Origin: CAZENU01 sp965222125
GTDB taxonomy: Bacteria; Chloroflexota; Dehalococcoidia; Lucifugimonadales; CAZENU01
DNA: 64,000 nucleotides
Reading direction: 5' to 3'
Assembly (NCBI GenBank): GCA_965222125.1
Contig: CBDCTC010000002.1
Location: 186,001 to 250,000 of the forward strand
Shown: positions 62,874 through 64,000 of the stretch, piece by piece
How the letters are laid out: the number at the start of each line of letters is the position of its first letter
Position numbering within the stretch: position 1 is the stretch's first letter
Notes under the pieces: generated by a model
Database searches by the model: none
Told to the model about the DNA's origin: nothing
The model's input: the letters and a program-made list of their open reading frames with translations, nothing else
Translations under genes and position numbers: made by a program

Positions 62874-63488
62874 CTATTGGTCCTGGCTCCTGTCTTTCCG
62901 CATCCTCTGGTTCCACAACTCTGTCACTCGCGTCCGTAATTCGTCGAGGCCGCCGCCATTGTCTATGACGGCATCGGCGCACGCAAGGCGCTCCTCCTCC
63001 GAAGCCTGCGCTTCGATTCTCGCCCTGACGGCGTCAGGAGCGAGACCGTCGCGTCGGCCGACTCGTCCGACGGCGCTATCGGTCTCCGCGACCGTGAGCC
63101 AGACCTCGTCGACGAGGTCGGTCCAGCCCGCCTCCAACAGCAGCGGCGCAACCAGAACGGCCGCCTCAACCCGGCCTTCACGCATGCCCTGTAACTTGCC
63201 GGCGACTGCGGCCCTTGCCCGCGGATGCACTATGTCTTGCAGCCGCTCCAAGGCAGCCCGGTCTTCGAATACGATATCAGCGAGTCGGCGTCGGTCCACG
63301 TGCCCCGACGCGGTGAGGATTCCATCGCCGAACTCGGCGATTACCGCCGACAACCCCTCCGTGCCCGGAGCGTAGGTGTCGTGGGCTACGAGATCGGCGT
63401 CGATCACCTCCGCGCCCAGCGCCTTCAGGAGCGTGGCGACCTCCGTTTTCCCCGTGCCGATACCGCCCGTGATCCCTATTACGCGCAT
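62874..63488 (-). CDS. coaE: Dephospho-CoA kinase
   Basis: The 204-residue P-loop kinase performs the last step of CoA synthesis. It has MRVIGITGGIGTGKTEVA, DADLVAHD, a VLVAPLLLEAGW substrate region and the RIEAQASEEERLACAD lid. The start is ATG at 63488; the long open frame upstream is not part of it. It heads the CbbQ-NUDIX-VWA operon. Confidence 0.95.
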   Translation of the reverse strand: MRVIGITGGIGTGKTEVATLLKALGAEVIDADLVAHDTYAPGTEGLSAVIAEFGDGILTASGHVDRRRLADIVFEDRAALERLQDIVHPRARAAVAGKLQGMREGRVEAAVLVAPLLLEAGWTDLVDEVWLTVAETDSAVGRVGRRDGLAPDAVRARIEAQASEEERLACADAVIDNGGGLDELRTRVTELWNQRMRKDRSQDQ

Positions 63489-63662
63489 ACACGATGGGCC
63501 GGTCGGCGGCCCGGACAACATTCTAGCAAACCCAGACGAGGAATCAACACAAAGCGCATCTCGCAACGGCTCCGGCGGCTGGCTCAGTCCAAGCCAATCG
63601 GATCGTGGGTCTGGGAGTTGGGCATCTTCCTTATCCCCACACCGATCCAGGAGAGGAAGGGG

Positions 63663-63944
63663 ATGCGACCATACCTCCCGACAATGATCCTCACCGTTGA
63701 CAGGGAAACCGGACTGATACCGGGTACGCAGGCTCTGGGAGCTGCTCCCTCGGTGACGGAGCGACAGGACCTTCTCGTCGAAATGCTGGAGACTGCTGAG
63801 ATGGCGCCATCGGAGATCGTAGTCGACACCGAGACGACGGCCCGCCTGATCGATTCGATCACCCAAATCCTCCACCTGACATTGTTGAGAGCTGTTTCGT
63901 GTGCTTTCAGGGGTGTCCGGGTGTCGACTTGGGGTGACGCATGA
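63663..63944 (+). CDS. Short protein or gene remnant resembling a DUF6930/7309-like domain
   Basis: An ATG at 63663 after AGGAGAGGAAGGGG starts RPYLPTMILTVDRETGLIPG, and the same frame upstream reads SWVWELGIFLIPTPIQER. That spacing of W, P-rich strand and VDxETG is what I recall of an uncharacterised domain found with SEC-C-type proteins. The C-terminal part (after about residue 70) does not look conserved. It may be a fragment. The last 56 bases of the window show nothing. Confidence 0.35.
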   Translation: MRPYLPTMILTVDRETGLIPGTQALGAAPSVTERQDLLVEMLETAEMAPSEIVVDTETTARLIDSITQILHLTLLRAVSCAFRGVRVSTWGDA

Positions 63945-64000
63945 CATGATCGGCATCGGACAGGGTCTCGGGTGCCGTCTTTGAGGGTATCGGCAGCGGT

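Overview
The window is a high-GC bacterial chromosome segment. Dense, often overlapping genes, sigma70-like promoters, an aa3-type cytochrome oxidase cluster with a cytochrome c-fused subunit II, a UGSC-type selenoprotein, and many hydroxy-acid dehydrogenase, aldolase and Gfo/Idh/MocA genes suggest an aerobic heterotroph of the Chloroflexota, perhaps the SAR202/Dehalococcoidia side. This placement is inferred from gene content and was not computed.

Layout. 1-7.4 kb: a CehA/McbA-like hydrolase running off the left edge, a selenoprotein read through an in-frame UGA with a SECIS-like hairpin, a NifU-like mini-protein, an FMN hydroxy-acid oxidase, a toroid protein, a PNPOx-like protein, a 33-bp tandem repeat and a UbiA-type prenyltransferase. 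7.4-12.1 kb: dnaE, a DUF2007 gene and ogt. 12.2-17.1 kb: an ATGA-coupled MoxR / DUF58 / transglutaminase-like membrane operon. 17.3-25.3 kb: the cytochrome oxidase biogenesis and structural cluster (heme A and heme O synthases, subunits II, I, III and IV, CtaG, a small membrane protein, SCO). 25.4-28.7 kb: thrS-infC-rpmI-rplT on the minus strand, with a thrS attenuator-like leader and an infC that appears to start at AUA.

28.9-33.2 kb is accessory: unknown small proteins, a DNA methyltransferase fused to a nuclease-like domain, and a VapB45/VapC45-type pair whose toxin gene is frameshifted. 33.3-42 kb holds an MFS permease, an MDR dehydrogenase, a PEBP lipoprotein, a PLP aminotransferase, a Gfo/Idh/MocA enzyme, an MBL-fold hydrolase and a DegT-type aminotransferase. 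At 43.1-45.3 kb a two-gene HEPN + DUF262 module lies between two diverged direct copies of an aldolase 3' end, next to a scar made of aminotransferase and aldolase tails. 45.2-54.6 kb holds the intact aldolase, an Ldh-family dehydrogenase, an NHL propeller protein, a ferredoxin, a decayed DUF4258/YgiT toxin-antitoxin pair, aconitase and two Gfo/Idh/MocA paralogues.

54.7-63.5 kb holds a 591-residue orphan with a coiled coil, a frameshifted Thr/Pro-linker lipoprotein, and an overlapping operon coaE - CbbQ-type AAA ATPase - NUDIX - NorD/CbbO-type VWA protein - 54-residue protein. The most interesting features are the selenoprotein, the repeat-flanked HEPN/DUF262 island, the CbbQ/CbbO-type machine without an obvious client enzyme, the AUA-start infC, and three toxin-antitoxin or defence loci at different stages of decay. 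No rRNA, tRNA, CRISPR array or complete insertion sequence was seen.
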